Numbered from the stretch's first letter, positions 26,836 through 35,418 are shown. The stretch is 64,000 nucleotides of DNA from Solibacillus sp. FSL R7-0668 (GCF_038006205.1 NZ_JBBOUU010000001.1:684001-748000), one strand, 5' to 3'. The notes: a model not told the origin generated them from the letters alone. Program-made: numbers and translations.

Positions 26836-27143
26836 TGCAGCCGTTTCCACAAAGTATTTATAAATCGTAAAAAGATTGTTAAAAAAAGGTTAATTGCTTT
26901 CTATCGAACAGTGTCGGAAATAGTTGTTGAAGTTAAAAAGGATATATACTGTGATTGATCATACTAAGGGCTTGGTTCGCAAGTAATATCAAAAAACTTT
27001 ATCCACCAATTACACAAAATCATAAGAAAGGACTCCACTATTCAATGAGATGGAGTTCTTTTATTTAGGTTGAGAAATAGTTCAGAATTTATGAGTAAAA
27101 TGATATAGTGAATTCAAGAACTATTGACACAAGGGGGATTCAA
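26836..27143. other. Intergenic gap before the Septu-like pair
   Basis: No gene seen. It contains a terminator at 27028-27064 and, from 27068, the upstream half of the 200-bp sequence duplicated at 23371. The ATPase ribosome site AAGGGGG lies at 27131-27137. Confidence 0.6.
27028..27064 (+). terminator. Terminator after the RloA/RloB pair
   Basis: AAGGACTCCA pairs with TGGAGTTCTT (one G-U) around a 13-base loop, then TTTA. Confidence 0.75.
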
Positions 27144-28892
27144 ATGATTCATGAAATAAACCTTATTAAAATGCTCCAGTCTGTTGCGCCCCTAGACCGA
27201 GAATCAATTGTATATCTTGAAGGTTTAGTTGAAAATATTATGGCACTAGGCTTTGAATGCTTTGCGACTAAAAATCAGATTGCCTGTTATTATGAGGATA
27301 TGGGCGTTGCTAAGTTAGTTATTGTTGTTTCGGAAGGTGAAACTAAAATAAATTTAGAAAAAATCAAGAAGAGTGAGCGCGAGCTGATTCAACAACAGTT
27401 TACGTATTTTAATGAATATTGGCGTGAATATCTTGCAGATTTTTCAATTGATCTTCAATGTGAAGAGGGGCGAGCTCAGTTAATTGATAGCCTAAGAAAT
27501 ATCCTAGAAATCTTTTTTGATGATTTATCCATTAACTTTCGAATAAATGAAATTGAATTTAAAGATTACCGTTCATTTAAAAATGAAAGTATCTTTTTTA
27601 ATGAGAAATTAACAGTATTAATTGGACGCAATTCAAGTGGGAAAACAAGTGTTTTAGATGCAGCAGCCGTTGCGCTTGGCTCATTTTTAAGTGGAATTGA
27701 TGAAGTTGTCGAGACAAAGACGATTGCCAAGGAAGACGTTCGGTTCTCGATTCAAGAAATAGAAGGCGCAAAAGTCGTAACGAATCATTCACCGACAAGC
27801 TTAATTTTTAATACAGATTTTATTAAGAAGCGGGTATCTTGGTCACGGACAAGAAATTCGCTCAATTCGACGAAATTAACGACAAAGGATTCGAATAAGG
27901 TCGTCAATCTCGTTCGTTTTTTAGTGGATGAAATAAGGAATAATCCAACGCGAAAGATTACATTACCTGTATTTTCTTATCACGGAAATGGTCGAGTAGC
28001 GAATTTCACGAGAGATATGAAGTTGCTTGAAAAGACGGAAAATATTTCGAGGTTTGTTGGTTATAAGGATTGTTTGAAGCCGGCCTCGAATTATAAGTTC
28101 TTTATCGCTTGGTATACGAAGATGCAGTACCGTGCGTTCATGTTAAATCGGAGAATCCCTACGCTAGATGCGATAACGAATTGTTTAGAAGAGGCACTAA
28201 TTTATATGACGGCAGATGAGGTGTATCAGGTGGAACGCGTACTTTATTTAGAGGGCGCTTTGCATTTGGCATATGATACAGGAGAAATAATGCCGATTTC
28301 TCATTTAAGTGACGGTTATCAGGATGTGATTGGCATTATTTCGGATATTGCGTATCGTATGGTTATTTTAAATCCACATTTAGGTGATTCTGTTTTAGTG
28401 AATACACCTGGAGTTGTTTTGATTGATGAAATAGATGTGCATTTGCATCCAAAATGGCAGCAAAAGATTTTGCCGTTACTAAAAAGATTGTTTCCGGATG
28501 TACAGTTTATTACAACGACACATTCGCCGATTATTATTTCAACAACAGAAAGTAATGAGGCGTTGGAAATAGAGCTGGATGAGTCAAAGCAGCGTAAAAA
28601 AATTAGTGAAATCGGTGAACCAAAGGAATGGTATATATCGGATATTCTTACGACGGTATTTGATATAAAACAAGAACCTTTTGGTGGAAGTCCTGTGGAG
28701 ACTGTTCATTTTAAGTTGGAGCAATTTAGTGATTGGGTGAAGGAATATTTAGTCGATCATCATTCGCACGAATTGCACATAATCGAGCAATTGCATGATG
28801 AGTTAGTAGGTAGTTTAGCTAAAAATTCACCACAATATAGAGCTGTAAAAAATTTAATGGGATTAATAAGTGACCATGAAGAAATTAACTAG
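27144..28892 (+). CDS. Septu-like AAA ATPase (PtuA type)
   Basis: A 582-residue protein from ATG 27144. Residues about 1-140 form an N-terminal extension without recognised motifs. The ATPase follows with Walker A LIGRNSSGKTS near 159-169, the signature LSDGYQD near 388, Walker B GVVLIDEIDVHLHP near 421-434 and TTTHSP near 457. This is the AAA_21/SMC-like ATPase that pairs with a small HNH nuclease in Septu and in some retrons. The partner gene overlaps its 3' end. I see no reverse transcriptase or structured RNA, so a retron is unlikely. In Septu the ATPase holds the nuclease in check until infection lowers ATP. The unusually long N-terminal region could be a sensor. Its first 45 codons are duplicated at 23436. 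Confidence 0.75.
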   Translation: MIHEINLIKMLQSVAPLDRESIVYLEGLVENIMALGFECFATKNQIACYYEDMGVAKLVIVVSEGETKINLEKIKKSERELIQQQFTYFNEYWREYLADFSIDLQCEEGRAQLIDSLRNILEIFFDDLSINFRINEIEFKDYRSFKNESIFFNEKLTVLIGRNSSGKTSVLDAAAVALGSFLSGIDEVVETKTIAKEDVRFSIQEIEGAKVVTNHSPTSLIFNTDFIKKRVSWSRTRNSLNSTKLTTKDSNKVVNLVRFLVDEIRNNPTRKITLPVFSYHGNGRVANFTRDMKLLEKTENISRFVGYKDCLKPASNYKFFIAWYTKMQYRAFMLNRRIPTLDAITNCLEEALIYMTADEVYQVERVLYLEGALHLAYDTGEIMPISHLSDGYQDVIGIISDIAYRMVILNPHLGDSVLVNTPGVVLIDEIDVHLHPKWQQKILPLLKRLFPDVQFITTTHSPIIISTTESNEALEIELDESKQRKKISEIGEPKEWYISDILTTVFDIKQEPFGGSPVETVHFKLEQFSDWVKEYLVDHHSHELHIIEQLHDELVGSLAKNSPQYRAVKNLMGLISDHEEIN

Positions 28893-29610
28893 AACACCCG
28901 ATTTATTACCGGAAAAATTAAAGGATTCAAGTAAAAAAGCTGATTTGTATTTAAATTTGAGGGATCCAAAAACAAAGAAAATCCGTCCTCGATGGAATAC
29001 AATTACTGAAAAGAAAGTTAAAATTGTAAGAGAGAATCTATCGAAGCTATCTGAAGAAGAATGTGCATATTGTGGGCGCCGGATTGTTGCGAGTGATTTG
29101 GATGTGGATCACTATTTACCTTCCTCAGAGTTCCCGTATTTGGCATATTGTTGGGAGAATTATTTGCCAAGCTGTAAAAGGTGTAACCAAGCGTTAAAAA
29201 GAGATTATGTTCCGCCAGCGTTAAAGGGGAAACAGATTATAGAATCCTGTATGGCAGCCACTCTAAAGTATGATTATGTTTATAATGCATCTCAGCTATA
29301 TAAACTATCGAATTTAGAGAGGCTCATTAACCCCGCGTTTGATATAATAGAAGATCATTTGGAATTTAGCCCAGAATTTTTTTACTATAAAGCGAAGACA
29401 AAAATTGGCGAGAAAACAAATGAAATTTTCTTTGAGGATATACAATCCCAAAGATTTCTTGAGAAAATTAGTATTCTCGTAAAGGGTTTGGTAGCGCAAG
29501 GGGTAAATTGGTCTTCGATTCAAGACTTAATCGATACGTATGGATCATCGTATTATTATAAAAAATACTGGGAATATTGGATGGATGAAAAGTTGAATAA
29601 TCGTTTATGA
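28876..29610 (+). CDS. HNH endonuclease, TIGR02646/PtuB-like
   Basis: A 244-residue protein from ATG 28876, overlapping the ATPase gene by 17 bp (GTG 28870 is an alternative start). The HNH core is CAYCGRRI near residues 63-70, LDVDHYLP near 75-82 (catalytic His) and CWENYLPSCKRCNQAL near 90-106, with two zinc CxxC pairs. This matches TIGR02646/PtuB nucleases, effectors that cleave DNA or tRNA once released by the ATPase. The overlap with the upstream ATPase strongly implies one complex. The C-terminal half is helical and less conserved. The gene is followed by a repeat array and the second copy of the duplicated terminator. Confidence 0.78.
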   Translation: MKKLTRTPDLLPEKLKDSSKKADLYLNLRDPKTKKIRPRWNTITEKKVKIVRENLSKLSEEECAYCGRRIVASDLDVDHYLPSSEFPYLAYCWENYLPSCKRCNQALKRDYVPPALKGKQIIESCMAATLKYDYVYNASQLYKLSNLERLINPAFDIIEDHLEFSPEFFYYKAKTKIGEKTNEIFFEDIQSQRFLEKISILVKGLVAQGVNWSSIQDLIDTYGSSYYYKKYWEYWMDEKLNNRL

Positions 29611-29752
29611 TGATGTTTGAACTACCATTTATATGGTTCATCATCATAAGTTGGAGATGACATGCAAATTCAGTCATTTATGCATTCAATTCGTTTCAAA
29701 AATGCTTTATTATGTGCGTTCATACTGAGAAAAATGGTAAAATACGGTTAAT

Positions 29753-29870
29753 CGAGCGTAAATTTCAAAAACCGAGCATAAAGTTCTCGAAAACGAGCGT
29801 AAAATTAAAAATTCGAGCATAAAGAATTCGAAACCGAGCGCAAAAATAGAATACCGAGCATATTTCCACG
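29753..29870 (+). repeat. Array 3: six 20-21 bp units with core CGAGCATAAA
   Basis: Cores at 29753, 29773, 29794, 29814, 29835 and 29855 (spacing 20, 21, 20, 21, 20). Half the cores are CGAGCGTAAA or CGAGCGCAAA. The leader includes AAAATGGTAAAATACGG; the last unit ends CGAGCATATTTCC like array 1. It lies about 140 bp downstream of the HNH gene. Confidence 0.9.
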
Positions 29871-29960
29871 CAAAGTGGTCATGCATTCCGACTATCTATA
29901 AACGATTGTGAAAAACAACCCCATAATTCGGTGATGAGCCTATGATTTGTAAAAAAGTAA

Positions 29961-30002
29961 AGCCAAGCAGCCTACCTATTGGTAAGCTACTTGGCTCTTT
30001 TT
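29961..30002 (+). terminator. Terminator, copy B of a duplicated sequence
   Basis: Same stem as copy A (AGCCAAGCAGCCTACC with GGTAAGCTACTTGGCT, loop TATT) and the same CTTTTTACGCC flank. Copies differ by a 3-base loop deletion and a few substitutions downstream. Confidence 0.88.
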
Positions 30003-30220
30003 ACGCCTCCGCGTCGTTTCATTTCAAAGCCATATAAGTAAATTTCCGGGACGTTAATTCTTTTGTCTAAGCGAATTTCGATAATACCAAGGCATTGTTG
30101 TAATCATGCACTGAGTAGGTCCTATGATAGCGAACTCATGAATGTGACATTCTCGAAGAAAAGCAAGTATAAGTAAGATATTGAAACGGTAAGGAAATCT
30201 AGTAGTGATTTTTAGGTATT
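30003..30220. other. Gap between copy B and array 5
   Basis: No gene or clear signal beyond the tail of the duplicated terminator segment (to about 30025). Confidence 0.4.
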
Positions 30221-30335
30221 CGCAAATATATGTAGAATATCAATATCGCAAATAAACTCTGAAAATCGCAAATATCCCCACAATTTCGCAAATAAAATTC
30301 AAAAGTCGCAAATATCCCTTAAAACACACACATTT
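30221..30335 (+). repeat. Array 5: CGCAAATAAA-class array with 20 bp period
   Basis: Cores CGCAAATA at 30247, 30267, 30287 and 30307 are spaced exactly 20 bp. A degenerate sixth position falls near 30327, and one further core lies upstream at 30221 (26 bp away). Same architecture as the CGAGCATAAA arrays but with a different core; the same class recurs at 57636. It lies about 200 bp upstream of the first DndB-like gene. Confidence 0.8.
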
Positions 30336-30530
30336 TGATAAATTTAGAATTGTCAAGTACTCAACGAATAATAAGAAACTCAAAGAATCGTGACGAAAAA
30401 GTGGATAATTCCAGTTGATTGTTGCGTATTTGTAGAAAATTCTGAAAAATAACGTTGCAAAACAGAACAACAAACTATAATATTAGTAATTAATAACAAT
30501 TATATGGAAGGAAAAGGGGTGTAAATTCCT

Positions 30531-31613
30531 GTGACAAAAGTATATTTAGATGGCATTGCGTACAACCAATTTGGACATGATATATTTTTTACGCAACTCA
30601 ATTTAAAAACATTGCTGGCACTTTTTGAAGTAGATAGTAATGTACAGCGGGAGATTGATCCCCAACGAAAATTGGAAATCCGCTCCTTCATTCTGGATAA
30701 TGTCACACATAATCGCGATTTTCATTTCACATCATTTGTGTTTAGTAGTCGTGGTCAGATACAGCAAGATGAACAAGGCTATTACTTAGAATCTGGTAGT
30801 AAATTATATATTAGCGATGGCCAACATCGCGCATACAGCCTGGAATCAGCCTTACTATCATTAAAAAGTGCATTAGAGGCAGCTGTGTTTGTGAAGCATG
30901 AAGAAAAAATTATAATACTCCAAAAGCAAATTCGGTATCTTGAAGATTTTCCGATTAATATGCAGATTTATTTGGATTTAAGTATCAAGCAGGAGCAGCA
31001 AATGTTTAGTGATCTGAACACTGAGCGTAGAGAAGCGCATTCAGGTCAGCTGCTACAGTACGATCACCGTGATGCTTATAGTATCCTCACACGTCAATTA
31101 GCACAACGTTTACAAGGTCAAATCGATATTGAAATGAAGTCATCCCGTGTTGTCAGCAGTTCTTCTTCACTAACAACTCTTGTTATGATGAAGCGCTGTA
31201 TTGTAGCCCTCTTTGACGGATTACTCATTCAAAATACAAATAAAAACACATTTTCACTTCCTCAACATGAAGTAGAGCAAATTGCTGAAGCATTCTTTAT
31301 AAAATGGTTACAAATTTTTCCGAAGCAGGCGCATAAGCGTTTGCAATATGTAACAGGTTTAACAGGAATTCAAGTCGCATTAGCCCTTACCGTTCATCAC
31401 CTCACGAAATCACATAAGTTATCCTATCAAGAAGCGATTGATAAATTAACCTATTTAAAACAGTGTAGCTGGAAGCACACAGATCCTATGTTCCAGTTTT
31501 TATATTCCCATGACAAAAAAAGCATTAGCGGGCACTCGAGTTCCTATGCGATTCGCCGTATTAAAGGTGAGTTTCTAAAAGTAATTGAAAAAGAAATGGC
31601 GGTGAATGTATGA
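30531..31613 (+). CDS. DndB/DGQHR-domain protein 1
   Basis: A 360-residue protein from GTG 30531, with GGAAAAGGGG upstream. The motif LYISDGQHRAYSL near residues 92-104 is the DGQHR signature of DndB-like proteins, and PINMQIYLDLSIKQEQQMFSDLN near 142-164 (core QQMFSDLNTE) is the second conserved block. DndB represses or modulates the DNA phosphorothioation operon dndBCDE in other bacteria. No dndA, C, D or E is visible here, so this is an orphan or part of another system. It overlaps the next DndB-like gene by 4 bp, implying a two-protein unit. No membrane segment. Confidence 0.72.
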   Translation: MTKVYLDGIAYNQFGHDIFFTQLNLKTLLALFEVDSNVQREIDPQRKLEIRSFILDNVTHNRDFHFTSFVFSSRGQIQQDEQGYYLESGSKLYISDGQHRAYSLESALLSLKSALEAAVFVKHEEKIIILQKQIRYLEDFPINMQIYLDLSIKQEQQMFSDLNTERREAHSGQLLQYDHRDAYSILTRQLAQRLQGQIDIEMKSSRVVSSSSSLTTLVMMKRCIVALFDGLLIQNTNKNTFSLPQHEVEQIAEAFFIKWLQIFPKQAHKRLQYVTGLTGIQVALALTVHHLTKSHKLSYQEAIDKLTYLKQCSWKHTDPMFQFLYSHDKKSISGHSSSYAIRRIKGEFLKVIEKEMAVNV

Positions 31614-32623
31614 ATCAGCGCATAGCGATTTTTACCGTCCAGGAAATTGCCCAAATGGTGGAGCAACAAAAGATGATTTTGCGTAATACCGAACTTAGGC
31701 ATACACGTAAAATTCGTCAATATGTCATGGAACAGTTTATGAACGGCGATATTTATATTCCGCCAATTACGGTTTCTAATAATAATGGTATTTATTATGT
31801 GATTGATGGTAACAGTAGAATTCGTGGTATTTTGGATATTTTACCTCAGCTAAGTCGCTTGATTTTAAGCGAGGATTTAGAAGAGCAAAAGAAAGCTACG
31901 CAGTTAAATGCCAGTCTTAGTGATGTCCCACTGGCCTTTCAAATTTATAGTGATTTTACGCAGCAAGAGCGTGAGCAATTGTATTTAGATGCTAATACAA
32001 AAGGAAAAAAGGTAGCGCTTTCAAAGCGGATTGCGTTTGATTCACGTAATACAATCAATATCGTAACAAATGAATTATTACAGCAACATGAGGCATTACG
32101 CTTTGCGGGTGTGGAGCAAGAAAAAGTAAGCATGAACCGACCAGCAAACAAAAATTTCCTATCTTTAAGTCAGCTTCGTGCCCTTATAGCGCTATTTATA
32201 GTGGGGAAGGAAGCCGAGTCTAATATTTATACGCAGCACGTAGACGAAGAGCTGATCGAAAGGCGTCTACCAGTTTTAAATGCATGGCTTGATGAATTGT
32301 TTAAGTTAGAGGGACCTGAAAAAATCGGGGATTATCATATATCTATTTTAGCCAGTTTTCTATTTGTTCGAGCCCTTGCTTATTATGCTCTAAAAGGGGA
32401 GGAATTTGTCGCAACCTCTAAAAAAGCAGATTATGTCCGTGGAAGGATGAAAATGCTTAAGCATATAAGCTGGGAAACCTGTCAGCCAATGTGGGAACGC
32501 TTTGATGGCAAATATAGAGGAACGAGCGGGCTCTACTTTGTGAATAGTAATAAAAAAACATTAAATCAAATTATTGAATGGCTATGCTCTGAAGGGGGGG
32601 ATGTGCTATTACCGAGAAAGTAA
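31610..32623 (+). CDS. DndB-like protein 2 with degenerate DGxxR motif
   Basis: A 337-residue protein from ATG 31610, inside the end of the previous gene. It has VIDGNSRIRGIL near residues 63-74 in place of SDGQHR, and FTQQEREQLYLDANTKGKKV near 116-135 corresponding to the SDLNTERR block, so it is a diverged homologue of protein 1. The Q and H of DGQHR are replaced by N and S. Two unequal DndB-like proteins encoded in overlap suggest a heteromeric complex in which one may have lost activity. Function unknown. It is followed by two hairpins. Confidence 0.65.
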   Translation: MNQRIAIFTVQEIAQMVEQQKMILRNTELRHTRKIRQYVMEQFMNGDIYIPPITVSNNNGIYYVIDGNSRIRGILDILPQLSRLILSEDLEEQKKATQLNASLSDVPLAFQIYSDFTQQEREQLYLDANTKGKKVALSKRIAFDSRNTINIVTNELLQQHEALRFAGVEQEKVSMNRPANKNFLSLSQLRALIALFIVGKEAESNIYTQHVDEELIERRLPVLNAWLDELFKLEGPEKIGDYHISILASFLFVRALAYYALKGEEFVATSKKADYVRGRMKMLKHISWETCQPMWERFDGKYRGTSGLYFVNSNKKTLNQIIEWLCSEGGDVLLPRK

Positions 32624-32646
32624 CACAAGTCGTTATTCAATAGGAA

Positions 32647-32740
32647 AAACCTCTGTATACAAGTCCTGGACAGACATGAGGTATACAAAGGTTTCCAGTG
32701 CAGGAGTATCCTGACTATGTTTAGTATACTCCTTTTTTTT
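32647..32740 (+). terminator. Tandem hairpins upstream of the ComK-like gene
   Basis: First: AAACCT..GTATAC (32647-32660) pairs with GTATAC..AGGTTT (32681-32694), 6+6 bp with a 2x2 internal loop. Second: AGGAGTAT (32702-32709) pairs with ATACTCCT (32726-32733), then eight T. The second is a terminator for the DndB-like pair; the two together could also act as an attenuator for the gene 40 bp downstream. Confidence 0.7.
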
Positions 32741-32780
32741 GAAATTGCATATGTTTGAACACTAAAAAGGAGGCAAGAGT

Positions 32781-33338
32781 ATGGATAACAAATCTCAAAA
32801 ATTAATTACACATGAAACTCAAGTGATTTTTGAAACGGTTTATGAAGGGAAACAGGGTGTAGGGATTATTGAAAATGGTGTCTATCGTTTTGTTGAGGGA
32901 TCGCTGGCACAGTATTTTGCTTATAACGAGGCACATTTTGTAACGAATTTGGCAGTAGCAAAACGCTTGGCAAAGGATATACTAGGTTCAAGCTATGCTG
33001 CACCCTATATTTTTTTAGATATGGTATGGGTACCTATTCAAATTTATAATCGCTCAGTTATTTTGTATATTGCGCTACACCATATTGAACGTGTTGACAG
33101 TGTGTCAAAGTATGAAACACTTGTTGATCTACGTTACGGGGTGAGGCTGAAGCTAGATGTTAGCAGAGGGTCGCTATGTACGAAGCTACTTGTTAGCTGC
33201 TTTCTAAAGGTTTTACTAGATGGACGAAAGCAATTTTTGGGTGGAATCGGGCATGTACGATCGGATGATTGTGAAATCGTAAAGGAGCAAGGAAGTGTTT
33301 ATTACACAAAGAAGCGACAGAAATTAGATGATGAATAA
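32781..33338 (+). CDS. ComK-like transcription factor (divergent)
   Basis: A 185-residue protein from ATG 32781, with AAAAAGGAGG upstream. It aligns by eye with ComK over the core: AKDILGSSYAAP near residues 70-81 matches the RFFGSSYAGR motif of B. subtilis ComK, followed by PIQIYNRSVILYIALHHIERVD (VWVPIQIYNRS and IALHHIER are the clearest parts), where ComK has IFLFPT...WISHVHVKEF, and then by LRYGVRLKLDVSRG. Length fits ComK (192). ComK activates DNA-uptake genes by binding AT boxes in the minor groove. A second ComK-family gene lies at 56631-57122. It stands outside the com operon, next to motility genes. Homology is distant, so this is a fold-level call. Confidence 0.6.
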   Translation: MDNKSQKLITHETQVIFETVYEGKQGVGIIENGVYRFVEGSLAQYFAYNEAHFVTNLAVAKRLAKDILGSSYAAPYIFLDMVWVPIQIYNRSVILYIALHHIERVDSVSKYETLVDLRYGVRLKLDVSRGSLCTKLLVSCFLKVLLDGRKQFLGGIGHVRSDDCEIVKEQGSVYYTKKRQKLDDE

Positions 33339-33342
33339 CTAG

Positions 33343-33386
33343 AAAAAAAGTAAGCTAGCACGTAATTTGCGCTAGCTTACTTTTTT
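33343..33386. terminator. Bidirectional terminator between the ComK-like gene and fliT
   Basis: AAAAAAAGTAAGCTAGC and GCTAGCTTACTTTTTT form a long stem with A and T tracts on either side, suited to both converging genes. It overlaps the last bases of fliT. Confidence 0.88.
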
Positions 33387-33762
33387 ATTTCTTTTTATCG
33401 TAATACATGCCATCCATTGTGCGGACATCTGCATACGGATTTGCGTATTGCTGTTCGTGCTTTTTCGAGTTTTGTAGCTCTTTGAGATCCGTTTTAACAG
33501 CGAGAAGAACAATATTCAGGCGCTCGCGAATTCCCTTATCAAGCTCAGCAAGGGTTACATGTAACTTATTTGAAGTATCCATCGTAAAACCCAATGTTCG
33601 CAATTCATCGATAATGATGCCACGCTGATCAAGTTTTTGTTGGATGTCTTCTATATAAGCGTCTCGTTCCTCACTTTTTGGAACTGTTGAAAGCTGTTCG
33701 AAAAGCTTAGCAGATACTTGGAGTAATTTTTGAGTTTGCTGTTCCATACGTTTGGACTCCAT
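33385..33762 (-). CDS. fliT: FliT-like flagellar chaperone
   Basis: A 125-residue minus-strand protein whose ATG directly follows the fliD stop codon. It is small, highly helical and charged (QQTQKLLQVSAKLFEQLS near the N-terminus; LAELDKGIRERLNIVLLAVK in the middle), as in FliT, the chaperone of the cap protein FliD. Sequence similarity to B. subtilis FliT is weak, so position carries much of the call: flaG-fliD-fliT on one strand. Unlike B. subtilis, fliS is not between fliD and fliT but about 15 kb away on the other strand. Confidence 0.72.
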   Translation of the reverse strand: MESKRMEQQTQKLLQVSAKLFEQLSTVPKSEERDAYIEDIQQKLDQRGIIIDELRTLGFTMDTSNKLHVTLAELDKGIRERLNIVLLAVKTDLKELQNSKKHEQQYANPYADVRTMDGMYYDKKK

Positions 33763-35394
33763 TTATTGTTGTGTTGCTCCGCTGAAGAATAGGCTGGATT
33801 GTTCGTTTGCTTTATTAATGGCTTTTTCCATTGCTGTGAACTGATTCCAATAACGTTGTTCAATCATTTTTAACTTGTCTTCCCAAGTTTTAATGCGGCT
33901 ATTGGTACTATTCAAGTTACGTCCGATAGTGAATGTGTCATTCGCAGCTGATTCTCTGCCGGCCTTTACTTCAATGCTCTTTTGGAAGTTATCTAAAGAG
34001 CTACGCATTTGGTTAATGACACCTTTAGGCTCGCCCTCTCTGTCATTAGAAAATACTTTGAATACTGCTTCTTCATCTGCTAGTAAAGCTTCACGGAGCT
34101 TGTCTTTATCAAGCTCTAGTAAACCACCGTCACTGTATGTTTTTGTAGTCGTAATACCGATTTCACTTAATGTGTCGTATTTTTTCCCAGTATTCCCACC
34201 GTTTGAGTAAATGATTGAGCGTAGGTTTTGTAAGCCTGTTGATACTGTAGAGTCGCGACGGATAACACCGCTTTTCGCGATTTTTTCCCACTTTTCAATT
34301 TCGTCCTCAGACATATCCTTCTTCTGTTCTTCTGTTAATGGCGCATATTTACGGTTTTTCGTTTCGTTAATCGCACCATGTGTAGACTTGATGAACTCAT
34401 TGTATTTGTTGACGAATTCTTCTATTTTATTGACGAAGTTGTCTACGTCTGTTGTTGCTTTTAGTGTGATTGGTGTTTGTTCGTTGTATGTTTTGTTTAA
34501 TGTTACTGTGTAGCCGTTCAATTCGAATGTATTTGAATTACGCTCGATTTGGAGACCGTTGTATTCTAGTTTTGCGTTTTGACCAGCATCAACAACTATT
34601 GATGAGTCGTAGTTTTTATCTGCGATGTTCCCACCCGGATTAAAACCTAAGGCACCAAAGAAGTCACGTCCCTGCTGTGAATCTACAAACATACTTGTTT
34701 TTACAGAAGTTTTGTTGTCTCCTGTAATAATTGTCGTTGAACCAGATGTCGTATCAGAACTATTTACGAAAACTTCTCCGCTACCAGTCGCTTTTGTAGA
34801 AATTGATAGACTTCCACTATTTTGATCATAATAAGCATTAAGACCTGTACCAGAAGCGTTTAATTTAGAAACCATTGTTCCGATTGTATCTTCATCTGTA
34901 AGAGTAATCGATACATCTTCCATTTTGCCATTATCTTTTAAAACCTTCATTTTAATTTCATTAGTAGAACTATTTGCAAATAAGCCTGCCGTTTTATCAA
35001 AATCTTTAAGCTTTGTATTGCTTGGGGCTGGTTTACTTTGGTTACTGTCGTTAATAGTAAAGATATTCTCTGATTTGATTGTCGCTGCTGTTGCTAGTTG
35101 CTCAACCTTTGAAATTTGCAATGTACCCGCTGCACCAGCATTGGCAGTAGCTGTAATCGCATCATTCGTTGTTGTTACTGATTTTTTTATCAAGCTTGAT
35201 TGTTTTAATGTATTGTCGAACATGTAATCGCTTAATGCTTTTGCGTTTTTGTTCATTGTACGGAAGGCATCACGCTGCCATTCGTATGTTTGCTTTTGCT
35301 GTTGTAATTTATCGAGTGGTGCGCGTTGTGCTTGCATCATTTTTGCAACGATGCTATCGATATCCATACCTGACGCTAAACCGCCGATTCTCAT
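33763..35394 (-). CDS. fliD: FliD, flagellar filament cap (HAP2)
   Basis: A 543-residue minus-strand protein. It opens MRIGGLASGMDIDSIVAKMM, the invariant FliD N-terminus, continues with APLDKLQQQKQTYEWQRDAF, and has the C-terminal coiled region WEDKLKMIEQRYWNQFTAME. The domains are FliD_N (about 10-110), a flagellin hook-IN-like middle (about 290-345) and FliD_C (about 350-520). It forms the pentameric cap that folds incoming flagellin at the filament tip. Length is near the Bacillus norm. It is 24 bp downstream of flaG and one codon boundary from fliT. Confidence 0.95.
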   Translation of the reverse strand: MRIGGLASGMDIDSIVAKMMQAQRAPLDKLQQQKQTYEWQRDAFRTMNKNAKALSDYMFDNTLKQSSLIKKSVTTTNDAITATANAGAAGTLQISKVEQLATAATIKSENIFTINDSNQSKPAPSNTKLKDFDKTAGLFANSSTNEIKMKVLKDNGKMEDVSITLTDEDTIGTMVSKLNASGTGLNAYYDQNSGSLSISTKATGSGEVFVNSSDTTSGSTTIITGDNKTSVKTSMFVDSQQGRDFFGALGFNPGGNIADKNYDSSIVVDAGQNAKLEYNGLQIERNSNTFELNGYTVTLNKTYNEQTPITLKATTDVDNFVNKIEEFVNKYNEFIKSTHGAINETKNRKYAPLTEEQKKDMSEDEIEKWEKIAKSGVIRRDSTVSTGLQNLRSIIYSNGGNTGKKYDTLSEIGITTTKTYSDGGLLELDKDKLREALLADEEAVFKVFSNDREGEPKGVINQMRSSLDNFQKSIEVKAGRESAANDTFTIGRNLNSTNSRIKTWEDKLKMIEQRYWNQFTAMEKAINKANEQSSLFFSGATQQ

Positions 35395-35418
35395 AAGTAA
35401 AACCTCCAGTAAATTGAA

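Noticed and set aside
27144-29610. Retron with ATPase/HNH effectors
   Set aside because: No reverse transcriptase or ncRNA candidate is present nearby; the Septu-like reading is simpler.
21227-33338. Prophage or integrative element
   Set aside because: No integrase, structural, lysis or relaxase genes and no tRNA-associated attachment site.
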